48,021 bases of DNA from Elainella saxicola E1 (GCA_002796835.1 LUGL01000021.1:1-48021), one strand, 5' to 3'; shown: positions 23,546-32,109, counted from the stretch's first letter. The notes: generated from the letters alone by a model not told the origin. Numbers and translations: made by a program.

Positions 23546-25903
23546 TTACTGCTTTTCTAACTGCTGAAGCATTGCTTGGGTTAATGGATGATCACTGAGT
23601 TTGTAAGTTTGTCCAGCTTCAATCACCCTTTGTAGGAAAAATCCGAAACTTTCCCAAACAGTTTGGATACTAGGATGGTCTTCATTCAAATTACCGAACA
23701 AAATTGATAATGCCTGAAGATAAAGTGACTCTGCCTCATCAAACCGACATTGAAAACAGTACAATCCGGCCAAGTTGTTAAGACTGGTAGCAGTGTCGGG
23801 ATGATTATCTCCTAACAGAATTCTAGTTACCTGTAAAGCTTGGAGGTAAAGTGGTTCTGCTTCGTCGTAACGCCCTTGCAAATTATATAGTACTGCCAGA
23901 TTGTTGAGGTTAGTTGCAACATCTGGATGATTCGTACCAGAAAGTGCTCCGTTCATCTGCAAACATTGCAGATACAATAATTCTGCTTCGCTATAACGGT
24001 TTTGAAAGTTATACAGCGTTGCTAAATTGTTAAGACTTATCGCTACGTCTGGATGATTCTCCCCTAACAGAGTTTTCCTCATCTGCAAGGCTTGAAGGTA
24101 AAGCGGTTCCGCTTCCCGATAACGCCCCTGATCACCATATAGCATGGCTAAGTTATCAAGAATGTTTGCCATGTCTGGATGATTCTCCCCTAACAGAGTT
24201 TTCCTCATCTGCAAGGCTTGAAGGTAAAGTGGTTCTGCTTTCTCATAGCGTCCCTGAAGACTATAGAGATATGCCAAACCGTTAAGGCTGTTTGCAACGT
24301 CTGGATGATTTTCTCCTAATAAGGCTTTTCTCATCTGTAGGGTTTGAAGGAAAAGTTTTTCTGCCTCTGCATAACGTCCCTGTACCCTGTAAAGTGATCC
24401 CAAGTTATTTAAGTTGTTTGCTACATTCCGATGTTTCTCACCAAATAGAATTCTGCTGACTTGTAAAGCGTGGAGATAAAGTGTTTCCACAACTTCATAA
24501 CGTCCTTGGTCGTCCAAGTAGCAGGCTGCGTCATTGAGTAGCCTTGATAGAGCGTATGACTGCGGAATCTGTTTGAGATCCAAGATCAACACATGCTCAA
24601 TCAATCGATCGCACTTTTGCCAGTTCTCAAACTTTGGTTCTGGGAATGTTGCGTTTAAAGCTTTGACGGTTCGATCGATCCACTGCTGCTGTTGCTCGGG
24701 GGGCAGGTCATTTCGCAACACTTCCTGCACCATGCGGTGAATGCTGTAGCAGTAGTCATCCTCTAGACGAATCAGAGAATAGCGGCTAAGTTCTTCCAGC
24801 AGTTCGGGAATCACCAGTTCATCTTCTGCGGCTTCTGCCAAGGCTGCACTCAGCAACTCTCCCAGATGATCTTTTCCCAGCAGTAAAATCTCCCAGGGAA
24901 TATTGTCGGGAGCCAGAAACGCACTCATCCTTAACAAATCCGCTGCGGCAGGACTACTGGTCTGCACCACCTCAAAGTTAATTGTCCAAGTCGTCGCCAC
25001 TGATTCGGGATAATCACCCACCTGCGGCTTCTCTTTTTCCAGCAATTGTAAGCGTCGCTTTTGGTAAGAACGCAAATAGGTCGCAAAACTCACCTTTTTA
25101 GCCAGGATGTAAGCTGCGGCTTGCTCCAGGGCCAACGGTAAATAGCCTAATGTTTCGGCTAGGGCTTCCAAGGCTGCTTGTTCAGTGGGATCGATCGCTT
25201 CTGTTTGAGTCCGCTTCAGCAAAAATTCATGCGCTTCTGCCGCTGTCATTTCCGTCAGTTCGATCGCCCGCCAGACCCCCAAGCTTTCCAATCGCTGAAT
25301 TCGAGACGTGATCAGAATGCGGCCTTGGGGATGGTTGGGACGAAAGGGTTTAACGGCTTTTGGAGCGTCCACGTTGTCGAAAATCAGCAGCCAGCGATCG
25401 GTTGTTGCCAGCCAGTGCAGCACTGCCGCAACGTTTTCATCCAGCTTGTTCTCTTGATGATTCGGTAAAGCCAGATCGGTGGCGATCGATCCAAAACTAG
25501 AGGCCAACGTTAGGTTACTGGCATTTACCCACAGCACCCAGTCATAGAACGACTGATCGTAGAAATAGCGATGGGCATATTCCACAGCAGTCTGCGTCTT
25601 GCCAACACCACCTAATCCCGAAATCGCTTTCGCCTGACTCAGAGCGGCGGTGCCACTTTTCCCTAGCGTTTCATGGAGTTGAGTCAGGATGGCTTCGCGT
25701 CCAGTGAAATAGGTATTGCGTGAATAAGGGACAGTGAAATGTTTGGGTTCTGTCTTCGGCGGTGGCGGCAAATAAACATGCGTCGTTTGATTGACATTAC
25801 CGATCGTCAGGTTTTCACCCGCAGAGCTACCTTTGACAACGGTTTGCTCGATCCGCCACGACACAGGCTGCGATTCATCGGGGGTTGGTGAATGCTCGCT
25901 CAA
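23546..25903 (-). CDS. NB-ARC ATPase with TPR repeats (bacterial NLR-like protein)
   Basis: STAND-class signal transducer, 785 residues. A short N-terminal segment contains NLTIGNVNQT (31-40). The NB-ARC domain has Walker A GLGGVGKT (96-103), Walker B LLIFDNVD (172-179), the RNBS-type GRILITSR (about 194-201), GYLPLALE (253-260) and an MHD-like SIHRMVQ. Six 42-residue kinesin-light-chain-type TPRs follow (each G(E/D)NHPD-A---LNNLA-LY--QGRY-EAE-LYLQALQ), serving as the sensor. The start is a TTG at 25903, supported by AAGGAG 7 bases upstream. The upstream gene 45 bp away ends in a matching motif. A role in regulated cell death or phage defence is inferred from architecture. Confidence 0.92.
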   Translation of the reverse strand: MSEHSPTPDESQPVSWRIEQTVVKGSSAGENLTIGNVNQTTHVYLPPPPKTEPKHFTVPYSRNTYFTGREAILTQLHETLGKSGTAALSQAKAISGLGGVGKTQTAVEYAHRYFYDQSFYDWVLWVNASNLTLASSFGSIATDLALPNHQENKLDENVAAVLHWLATTDRWLLIFDNVDAPKAVKPFRPNHPQGRILITSRIQRLESLGVWRAIELTEMTAAEAHEFLLKRTQTEAIDPTEQAALEALAETLGYLPLALEQAAAYILAKKVSFATYLRSYQKRRLQLLEKEKPQVGDYPESVATTWTINFEVVQTSSPAAADLLRMSAFLAPDNIPWEILLLGKDHLGELLSAALAEAAEDELVIPELLEELSRYSLIRLEDDYCYSIHRMVQEVLRNDLPPEQQQQWIDRTVKALNATFPEPKFENWQKCDRLIEHVLILDLKQIPQSYALSRLLNDAACYLDDQGRYEVVETLYLHALQVSRILFGEKHRNVANNLNNLGSLYRVQGRYAEAEKLFLQTLQMRKALLGENHPDVANSLNGLAYLYSLQGRYEKAEPLYLQALQMRKTLLGENHPDMANILDNLAMLYGDQGRYREAEPLYLQALQMRKTLLGENHPDVAISLNNLATLYNFQNRYSEAELLYLQCLQMNGALSGTNHPDVATNLNNLAVLYNLQGRYDEAEPLYLQALQVTRILLGDNHPDTATSLNNLAGLYCFQCRFDEAESLYLQALSILFGNLNEDHPSIQTVWESFGFFLQRVIEAGQTYKLSDHPLTQAMLQQLEKQ

Positions 25904-25910
25904 GACCTTA

Positions 25911-25916
25911 CTCCTT
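25911..25916 (-). promoter_or_regulatory. Shine-Dalgarno site that fixes the TTG start of the NLR-like gene
   Basis: AAGGAG on the minus strand, separated by 7 bases from the TTG at 25901-25903. No ATG near this position would give a better start. Confidence 0.8.
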
Positions 25917-25948
25917 CAATTTGGCCATGAATAAATTGATGCAAGCGC

Positions 25949-26422
25949 TTACTGCTTCTGGGTCACATCCCCGATTGTCAAATCACCGCCCACTCCCAGA
26001 TTCCGTCCCACAATTTGTTCAGCCACTCCCGTTTCACTCACTTGCTCAACATTGCCAACTTCCACATTGCCTTTGACTCGCACCGTATCCAGGACGGCTT
26101 GTAATCCAGGTGACTGAGCTTGAATTTGTTGCATCAAAGATTGAAGCTGAGCCGCAAACTGTTGATCTTGTTGGATCTGAGTCAGCAAAATCGTTTCCAG
26201 CAGCTTGAGATTCGTTTCGGTGGGTTCGGCTTCAGCGATCGCCAAAACGCCATCGGTATGAGTCGCTTGCAGTTTTTCCTGCACGGCTTTGCGAGTTGCT
26301 TGGATCGCAGCACCACTTTTCGCCAATGCCGCTTCCCCTACCTTTTCACCCACCTTTTCCAACGCCTTCGGAATGATATAAGTTGTGACCGCTCCAGCCA
26401 ATAGAGACAAGGGTTCAACCAT
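25949..26422 (-). CDS. Small helical effector-like protein with C-terminal repeat motif, partner of the NLR-like protein
   Basis: 157 residues, no recognised enzyme domain. Residues 1-110 are predicted helical, starting with a hydrophobic/glycine-alanine-rich segment (MVEPLSLLAGAVTTYIIPKALEKVGEKVGEAALAKSGAAI) of the kind found in bacterial HeLo/Bell-like membrane-acting domains. Residues 113-157 contain two related beta-prone motifs, GNVEVGNVEQ (118-127) and GDLTIGDVTQ (146-155). The second matches NLTIGNVNQ at residues 31-39 of the NB-ARC protein encoded 45 bp downstream on the same strand. The pair resembles amyloid-signalling effector/NLR operons. Function is inference; family not named with certainty. 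Confidence 0.7.
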   Translation of the reverse strand: MVEPLSLLAGAVTTYIIPKALEKVGEKVGEAALAKSGAAIQATRKAVQEKLQATHTDGVLAIAEAEPTETNLKLLETILLTQIQQDQQFAAQLQSLMQQIQAQSPGLQAVLDTVRVKGNVEVGNVEQVSETGVAEQIVGRNLGVGGDLTIGDVTQKQ

Positions 26423-26534
26423 TGGGACAACACTCCAGAATCGATCGAGGCAACATCAGTGTCTATCTACATTGGTTTTATATCAATTTCCGCCAATCCA
26501 GTGAAAAGGCATGAAAATCTTCGGTCAAACTGCC

Positions 26535-26710
26535 AATGTTTCTATCTCGATCGTCAAGATTGCAGCTCAAAAATGGAATGATGGCTCTTTTAGCTCAAAT
26601 CATGACTCTTTGAACTCAATCATTGATTCCTTTAGCTCGAACGATCACTCTTTTGGCTCAAATCATGACTCTTTTAGCTCGATCGTTCTCTGTTTGAACG
26701 GCAATGCTGA
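26535..26710 (+). repeat. 21-bp tandem repeat array B with 50-bp leader
   Basis: The leader (26535-26584) aligns with that of array A without gaps. Units start at 26585, 26606, 26627, 26648, 26669 and 26688, with consensus CTCTTTTAGCTCRAWCATGA-like. The fifth unit is 19 bases and is followed by CTCTGTTTGA, exactly as in array A. Same orientation as array A. Confidence 0.85.
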
Positions 26711-26818
26711 CTCTTGGTATGAATCTTCTGATGGGTGTTTTGCCTTGATGCGGCTCTTGGATATGACACAATAAAATCCCCATCATCTCTGTCACGCTGG
26801 CTCAATATTCTGTAAGGA

Positions 26819-26832
26819 CGTTTAGCTAAACG
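26819..26832. repeat. 14-bp perfect palindrome
   Basis: CGTTTAGCTAAACG. It is embedded in GGACGTTTAGC...CGCCCCTACG, which looks like a degenerate short interspersed repeat. There is no T-tract, so it is not a terminator. Confidence 0.55.
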
Positions 26833-27182
26833 CCCCTACGATATTTGTCACTCGACAATTGGTTCTTTGGGGGCGATCGCATCGGTTTTTAGGATGGACG
26901 GATGGGATTTGAGGATGGGGCGATCGGTTTTCGGTTTGTCAGGGTAAAGCATTGGGATCAAGATCTTTATGATTGGTGAAGGGCCTATCTGCCAAATGCT
27001 TTGCCCGTACCGGATTTGGTAGACTACGAGATGGTCATTATCCGATCGAACATCTTGTCAAGGTTTCCCCATCAACCAGGGGATGTCGATCGCCCACTTA
27101 ACCCTGAAAATAGAAAGAGCAGGATCGCAGACGCTCCAACTCATTCTGCTTCATCTTGCAAAGTGACTGAGAGGATATCACC

Positions 27183-30100
27183 GTGGTTGTACAAGTATCT
27201 CAACAAATTTCGGATGGCCGTTACGAAAATCAGACTCAATCGATCGCGCGTCAGTTGCTGAATGCCACTCGCGAAAACCGCAGCTTCTTCAGCCAAATGC
27301 GGGACCAGATGCGCCTGGATGACAAACTGATGGGCTGGGCCATGAGCAACCCCGGTTTGCGGGTGCAGTTATTCCGGTTTATTGACTGCTTGCCCGCGCT
27401 GCACAGCAAAGCCGAAATTGCGCGGCACATGCAGGAATATTTGGGCGACGAGTCGGTGGAATTGCCTGCAGCCTTGAAGGGAATGCTCAACTTCGCCAGT
27501 CCCGATGCGATGCCCGGTCAAATTGCGGCTACGACGGTATCGGGTGCGGTGGAAACGCTGGCTCACAAGTATATTGCGGGTGAGAATATCCAGCAGGTGA
27601 TTAAAACGATCGAGCAATTGCGCAAGCAGAAGATGGCCTTCACCGTGGATTTGTTGGGTGAAGCCGTGGTGACAGAAGCCGAGGCTAAATTGTATCTCGA
27701 TCGCTATCTTGACCTGATGCAGCAGTTGACAGAAGCCTCGCAGCGCTGGTCGAAAGTGGATTTGATCGATCAGGCCGATGGCGAACCCTTGCCGAAGGTT
27801 CAGGTATCCGTGAAGCTGACTGCGTTTTACTCCCAGTTCGATCCGCTGGATGAGAAAGGCAGTGAAGCCAAAGTGACGGAGCGCATTCTTACCTTGCTGC
27901 GTCGAGCTGGAGAATTGGGTGCTGCCGTGCATTTCGACATGGAGCAATATGCCTACAAAGATTTGACCCTAGCGATCCTGAAGAAACTGCTGCTGGAAGA
28001 GGAATTCCGGCAACGCACCGACATTGGCATTACGCTGCAAGCCTATTTGCGCGACTCCTACAATGACCTGAAAGGACTGATCGAATGGGCCAAGCTGCGC
28101 GGCAATCCCGTGACGGTTCGTCTGGTGAAAGGGGCCTATTGGGACCAGGAATTGATCAAAGCGCAGCAAAAAGATTGGGAAGTGCCCGTCTATGAGGACA
28201 AAGCCGAAACGGACATTAATTTCGAGCAGATGACGCGGCTACTCCTGGAAAATCACGACTATCTCTATGCGGCGATCGGCAGTCACAACGTCCGTTCCCA
28301 GGCCCATGCGATCGCTATTGCCCAGGAGCTGAAAATTCCCCGTCGCCGTGTTGAGTTGCAGGTGCTCTACGGTATGGCGGATAAGTTGGGCAAAGCTTTG
28401 GTCGATCAAGGTTTCCGCGTGCGCGTCTATTGTCCCTATGGCGAACTGATTCCTGGCATGGCCTACCTGATTCGTCGCCTGCTGGAAAACACCGCCAACA
28501 CCTCCTTCTTGCGGCAAAACCTGGAAGATCGACCGATCGAAGACCTGCTCGCCCCTCCCAAACCCGCCAAAATCCAAAATCCAAAATCCTCTAGCGTAGC
28601 GGCGCAAAGCGCTATCCAAAATTTCACTAACTCTGCCGATACCGATTTCGCCAATCAAGACCAGCGCGATCGGGCGTTGGCGGCATTCGGAACCGTGCGG
28701 CAGCAGTTGGGTCGGTCTTATTTGCCGTTGGTGAATGGAGAATACATGAATACGATCGATCGAGTGGATTCAGTGAATCCTTCCAATCCTGCTGAGGTGA
28801 TCGGTCAGGTAGGATTGTTGAGTATCGAGCAGGCAGAACAGGCAATTCAGGCAGCGAAGGCAGCATTTCCAGCCTGGAAGAAAACACCTGCGAAGGAAAG
28901 AGCGAATATTTTGCGGCGTGCTGCGGATTTGATGGAAGAACGTCGAGCAGAACTTTGTGCCTGGATGGTGTTGGAAACCGGAAAAGCTTTAGGTCAGGCT
29001 GATCCAGAAGTGTCAGAAGCGATCGATTTTTGTCGCTACTATGCAGATGAAATGGAGCGGCTAGAAAATGGTGTGCATTACGATGTGGCGGGTGAAACGA
29101 ATCGCTATCACTATCAACCACGAGGCGTTTCCTTGATTATTTCGCCCTGGAATTTTCCGCTAGCAATTCCGACTGGGATGACTGTCGCTTCGCTCGTGGC
29201 AGGCAACTGTACGTTACTGAAACCGGCTGAAGTCTCGTCGGTGATCGCGGCCAAGCTTGCCGAAATTCTGGTAGATGCTGGCATTCCCGCAGGCGTATTC
29301 CAATATGTTCCTGGAAAGGGTTCAACGGTGGGTTCACATATGGTGCGCCACCCGGATGTGCACATGATTACGTTCACCGGATCGCAAGAAGTCGGCTGCC
29401 GCATTTATCGGGAGGCGGCTGATTTGCAGCCCGGACAAAAACACCTGAAGCGCGTGATCGCAGAAATGGGTGGCAAGAACGCAGTCATCGTCGATGAGAG
29501 TGCGGATCTGGATCAGGCAGTGCAGGGCGTGGTTTATTCTGCGTTTGGCTACAGCGGGCAGAAATGTTCGGCTTGTTCACGGGTGATTGTGCTGGAACCG
29601 ATCTATGATGTTTTTGTGAATCGGTTAATTGAAGCGACGCGATCGCTCAACATCGGTCTGGCGGAATTGCCGAGCACACAGGTTGGTCCAGTAATTGACG
29701 CCAACGCGCAAAAACGGATTAAGGAATATATCGAGATCGGTAAAGCGGAAGCAAAAGTAGCGTTAGAAATGACAGCTCCGGATTCGGGCTACTTTGTTGG
29801 TCCGACTATCTTCACGGAGGTTGCACCCAATGCGAAAATTGCTCAAGAGGAAATCTTTGGTCCAGTGCTAGCAGTGCTGCGAGCCAAGACGTTTGATGAG
29901 GCGCTAGAAATTGCGAACGGCACCAATTTTGCGTTAACGGGTGGCCTCTATTCACGTACGCCTTCCCATATCGATCGCGCTCAAGCCGATTTCGAAGTGG
30001 GTAATTTATATATCAACCGTCACATCACTGGAGCGATCGTCGCCCGTCAGCCGTTCGGAGGTTTCAAGCTATCCGGCGTTGGCTCGAAGGCTGGTGGTCC

Positions 30101-30191
30101 TGATTATCTGCTGCAATTCCTGGAACCGCGACATATTAGCGAAAATATCCAGCGGCAGGGATTTGCACCGATCGAAGGAGTGGATCAGTAG
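27183..30191 (+). CDS. putA: Bifunctional proline dehydrogenase / delta-1-pyrroline-5-carboxylate dehydrogenase
   Basis: Oxidises proline to glutamate in two steps: an FAD-dependent proline dehydrogenase half (about residues 1-450) and an NAD-dependent aldehyde dehydrogenase half (about 500-1000). PRODH marks: DLLGEAVVTEAEA, LKLTAFYSQFDP, LRDSYNDL, VKGAYWDQE and YCPYGELIPGMAYLIRRLLENTANTSF. P5CDH marks: SPWNFPLAIPTG, TFTGSQEVG, EMGGKNAVIVDE and the catalytic Cys795 in GYSGQKCSACSR. The start is a GTG at 27183 with GAGAGG upstream. There is no DNA-binding RHH domain, so it is not a PutA autorepressor. The linker contains a short dispersed heptamer repeat. Confidence 0.96.
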   Translation: MVVQVSQQISDGRYENQTQSIARQLLNATRENRSFFSQMRDQMRLDDKLMGWAMSNPGLRVQLFRFIDCLPALHSKAEIARHMQEYLGDESVELPAALKGMLNFASPDAMPGQIAATTVSGAVETLAHKYIAGENIQQVIKTIEQLRKQKMAFTVDLLGEAVVTEAEAKLYLDRYLDLMQQLTEASQRWSKVDLIDQADGEPLPKVQVSVKLTAFYSQFDPLDEKGSEAKVTERILTLLRRAGELGAAVHFDMEQYAYKDLTLAILKKLLLEEEFRQRTDIGITLQAYLRDSYNDLKGLIEWAKLRGNPVTVRLVKGAYWDQELIKAQQKDWEVPVYEDKAETDINFEQMTRLLLENHDYLYAAIGSHNVRSQAHAIAIAQELKIPRRRVELQVLYGMADKLGKALVDQGFRVRVYCPYGELIPGMAYLIRRLLENTANTSFLRQNLEDRPIEDLLAPPKPAKIQNPKSSSVAAQSAIQNFTNSADTDFANQDQRDRALAAFGTVRQQLGRSYLPLVNGEYMNTIDRVDSVNPSNPAEVIGQVGLLSIEQAEQAIQAAKAAFPAWKKTPAKERANILRRAADLMEERRAELCAWMVLETGKALGQADPEVSEAIDFCRYYADEMERLENGVHYDVAGETNRYHYQPRGVSLIISPWNFPLAIPTGMTVASLVAGNCTLLKPAEVSSVIAAKLAEILVDAGIPAGVFQYVPGKGSTVGSHMVRHPDVHMITFTGSQEVGCRIYREAADLQPGQKHLKRVIAEMGGKNAVIVDESADLDQAVQGVVYSAFGYSGQKCSACSRVIVLEPIYDVFVNRLIEATRSLNIGLAELPSTQVGPVIDANAQKRIKEYIEIGKAEAKVALEMTAPDSGYFVGPTIFTEVAPNAKIAQEEIFGPVLAVLRAKTFDEALEIANGTNFALTGGLYSRTPSHIDRAQADFEVGNLYINRHITGAIVARQPFGGFKLSGVGSKAGGPDYLLQFLEPRHISENIQRQGFAPIEGVDQ
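28567..28622 (+). repeat. CCAAAAT heptamer repeat inserted in the putA linker
   Basis: Three tandem CCAAAAT units (28567-28587), a palindrome-like segment (TAGCGTAGCGGCGCAAAGCGCTA) and a fourth unit (28616-28622). Translated, this gives KIQNPKSS...AIQNF between the two enzyme domains. The same heptamers occur inverted at 35466-35479. This is a short tandemly repeated repetitive (STRR-type) sequence of cyanobacteria lying inside a coding region in frame. Confidence 0.75.
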
Positions 30192-30280
30192 AAGATCCCG
30201 TTTGCCCCCGTTTACCTTTATCCCCCGTTAAACAACTGTCTCTAATGTTTTGCGAAATCAGAGTCAATGTTGCTTACTGT

Positions 30281-30313
30281 CCCCCTTAAAAAGGGGGATA
30301 AAGGGGGATCTCC
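30281..30313 (+). terminator. Dispersed palindromic repeat acting possibly as putA terminator
   Basis: Hairpin CCCCCTT/AAGGGGG with a three-base loop (30281-30297), followed by the GGGGGATCTCCA end shared with the repeat at 16198-16245. It is 89 bp past the putA stop. There is no real T-tract, so a terminator role is only possible. Confidence 0.45.
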
Positions 30314-30427
30314 AAAAATTCGATCGCTCCAAAAGAGAGAGCCATTGCGGTTGCATTTGTCGCCTAATCTCGGTATTGTGCCAGATTAAGGTTGCATTGA
30401 TGCAGCCCGATCACCCAAAAATCTAGC

Positions 30428-30491
30428 GTCGCCTATGACTGTTAGCAGCAGTGACAGGCGACTAACCTCCAAGCTGATCAAACCAGCGAGG
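30428..30491 (+). ncRNA. Candidate structured RNA: two adjacent nested hairpins
   Basis: Hairpin one (30428-30462): GTCGCCT/AGGCGAC outer stem and an ACTG/CAGT inner stem. Hairpin two (30466-30491): CCTC/GAGG outer stem and GCTG/CAGC inner stem. They lie in a gene-free region 340 bp before the egtB ATG. They could be an sRNA or a leader element. There is no family match that I recognise and no clear promoter. Confidence 0.3.
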
Positions 30492-30831
30492 CGGCTAACG
30501 GAGTATTTTAACACTCGGTCTAGTCACTCTGTTCTGCGTCTGTTTTTGCGGGGTGGCTAGGTTTTTGGGCTTTTTAAATTTTCCCCAACTTCTCAGCAAA
30601 AAATCATTTAATTCATACCATCCAACAACATAATAAGAGCTGATTTGGTTGCACTGCTAATTGAAGCACGTGATTATCGAGCATTGTTAGCATGCTCAGC
30701 CAGCTTTGTAGAAGATAGCCCTGATTGATGTAACCCTCTTTAATCGGATTCTTCAAACAGACTATCCATCTATCTTGGTAGATACGATTTTTCTACACAG
30801 TCAACCTGCTCCTTATCAACCCTTTCACAGC

Positions 30832-32109
30832 ATGATCACTCCCGCCTATTCCATTTCAACTGAAACGCCGATCGCCCTGAACGATCGCTATCAGCAGGTT
30901 CGCCAGTTGAGTGAGCAAATTTGTCAACCTTTGGCGATCGAAGATTATGTGATTCAAAGCATGCCCGATGTCAGTCCGCCCAAATGGCATCTTGCCCATA
31001 CGAGCTGGTTTTTTGAAACTTTTCTATTGGTGCCGCATTTAACTGGCTATGAAGTCTTCCATCCCCAGTTTGTCTACCTGTTTAACTCCTATTACGAGGC
31101 CGTTGGCTCCCGTCATCCTCGTCCTCAGCGCGGCCTGTTAGCTCGCCCGACTGTTGAGCAGATTTACCAATATCGGGCTTATGTGGATGAAGCAATGCGA
31201 TCGCTGTTGCAGGAACAATCCGACAATCCAGAGTTAAAGAAATTGATTCTATTGGGATTACACCATGAGCAACAGCATCAGGAACTTTTATTGACTGATA
31301 TTAAACATATCTTTGCGATCAATCCCTTACGGCCTGCTTATCGAGCAGATCTACCCTTTACACAACGCCAACCCCAAACACACGTGATTCAAGAGAACTG
31401 GTTGGATTATCCAGGTGGACTGTATGCGATCGGTGATTCGGGCAGCGAGTTCGCATTTGATAATGAGTCGCCCCGTCATCAGGTTTATTTACAGGACTAT
31501 TGGTTGGCAGCTCGGCTTATTACGAATGGAGAATATTTGGAATTTATCGAGGCAGGAGGCTATCGTAAACCGGAATATTGGCTCTCGGAAGGCTGGGCAA
31601 CCGTGCAGACACAGCAGTGGCAGGCTCCCCTCTACTGGGAAAAGATCGACAATCAGTGGTGGAGCATGACTTTAGCAGGGCTCCAACCCGTGAACCTTGA
31701 TGAACCCGTTTGCCATGTCAGCCTTTATGAAGCGTATGCCTTTGCTCATTGGGCTGGAAAGCGATTGCCCACCGAAGCAGAATGGGAAGTGGCAGCGGCT
31801 CAGGTGCCGATCAAAGGAAACTTGCTGGAGAGTGGCGAACTGCATCCTCGGCCTGCTCAAGGGCTAACCCGTCCCGATCAGCTATTTGGCGATGTTTGGG
31901 AATGGACGCAAAGCGCTTATTCTGCCTATCCTGGGTTTCAATCAGCAGCAGGGGCGATCGGAGAATATAACGGTAAATTTATGTGTAGTCAGACGGTTTT
32001 ACGAGGCGGATCCTGCGTCACGCCGCCCGGTCATATTCGCGACACCTATCGCAATTTCTTTCCCCCATCGACTCGCTGGCAGTTCAGCGGGATTCGACTC
32101 GCTCAATAA
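30832..32109 (+). CDS. egtB: Ergothioneine biosynthesis sulfoxide synthase EgtB
   Basis: Non-heme iron enzyme that joins trimethylhistidine (hercynine) to a thiol (cysteine or gamma-glutamylcysteine) with O2 to form the sulfoxide precursor of ergothioneine. About 425 residues. The N-terminal DinB-like domain has the iron ligands in KWHLAHTSWFFETF and HHEQQHQELLL (HxxxH). The C-terminal formylglycine-generating-enzyme-like domain includes AHWAGKRLPTEAEWEVAA, GDVWEWTQSAY, VLRGGSC and FPPSTRWQFSGIRLA. I chose the ATG at 30832; the frame extends to a TTG at 30775. It is followed by egtD. Thiol substrate preference cannot be read by eye. Confidence 0.93.
   Translation: MITPAYSISTETPIALNDRYQQVRQLSEQICQPLAIEDYVIQSMPDVSPPKWHLAHTSWFFETFLLVPHLTGYEVFHPQFVYLFNSYYEAVGSRHPRPQRGLLARPTVEQIYQYRAYVDEAMRSLLQEQSDNPELKKLILLGLHHEQQHQELLLTDIKHIFAINPLRPAYRADLPFTQRQPQTHVIQENWLDYPGGLYAIGDSGSEFAFDNESPRHQVYLQDYWLAARLITNGEYLEFIEAGGYRKPEYWLSEGWATVQTQQWQAPLYWEKIDNQWWSMTLAGLQPVNLDEPVCHVSLYEAYAFAHWAGKRLPTEAEWEVAAAQVPIKGNLLESGELHPRPAQGLTRPDQLFGDVWEWTQSAYSAYPGFQSAAGAIGEYNGKFMCSQTVLRGGSCVTPPGHIRDTYRNFFPPSTRWQFSGIRLAQ

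Larger units (their letters stand above)
26423..27182. other. 760-bp intergenic region with repeat array B and a palindrome
   Basis: Contains array B (26535-26710) and a perfect 14-bp palindrome CGTTTAGCTAAACG (26819-26832) within a phrase like the common cyanobacterial CGCCCCTAC repeat. The open frame at 26511-26774 is simply the array read in a frame that happens to be free of stops, giving 7-residue repeats (SFSSNHD-like). The promoter of putA must lie in the right part. No RNA gene recognised. Confidence 0.5.
30192..30831. other. 640-bp intergenic region with palindromic repeat and candidate structured RNA
   Basis: Contains the GGGGGATC-type repeat (30281-30313) and a pair of hairpins (30428-30491). 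The remainder, AT-rich toward egtB, shows no supported gene. The open frame beginning at 30775 with TTG belongs to egtB. Confidence 0.5.

Noticed and set aside
26511-26774. Open frame of 87 codons encoding SFSSNHD-type repeats
   Set aside because: It is the 21-bp array B read through; the homologous array A is not open in the same way, so the protein is probably not real.
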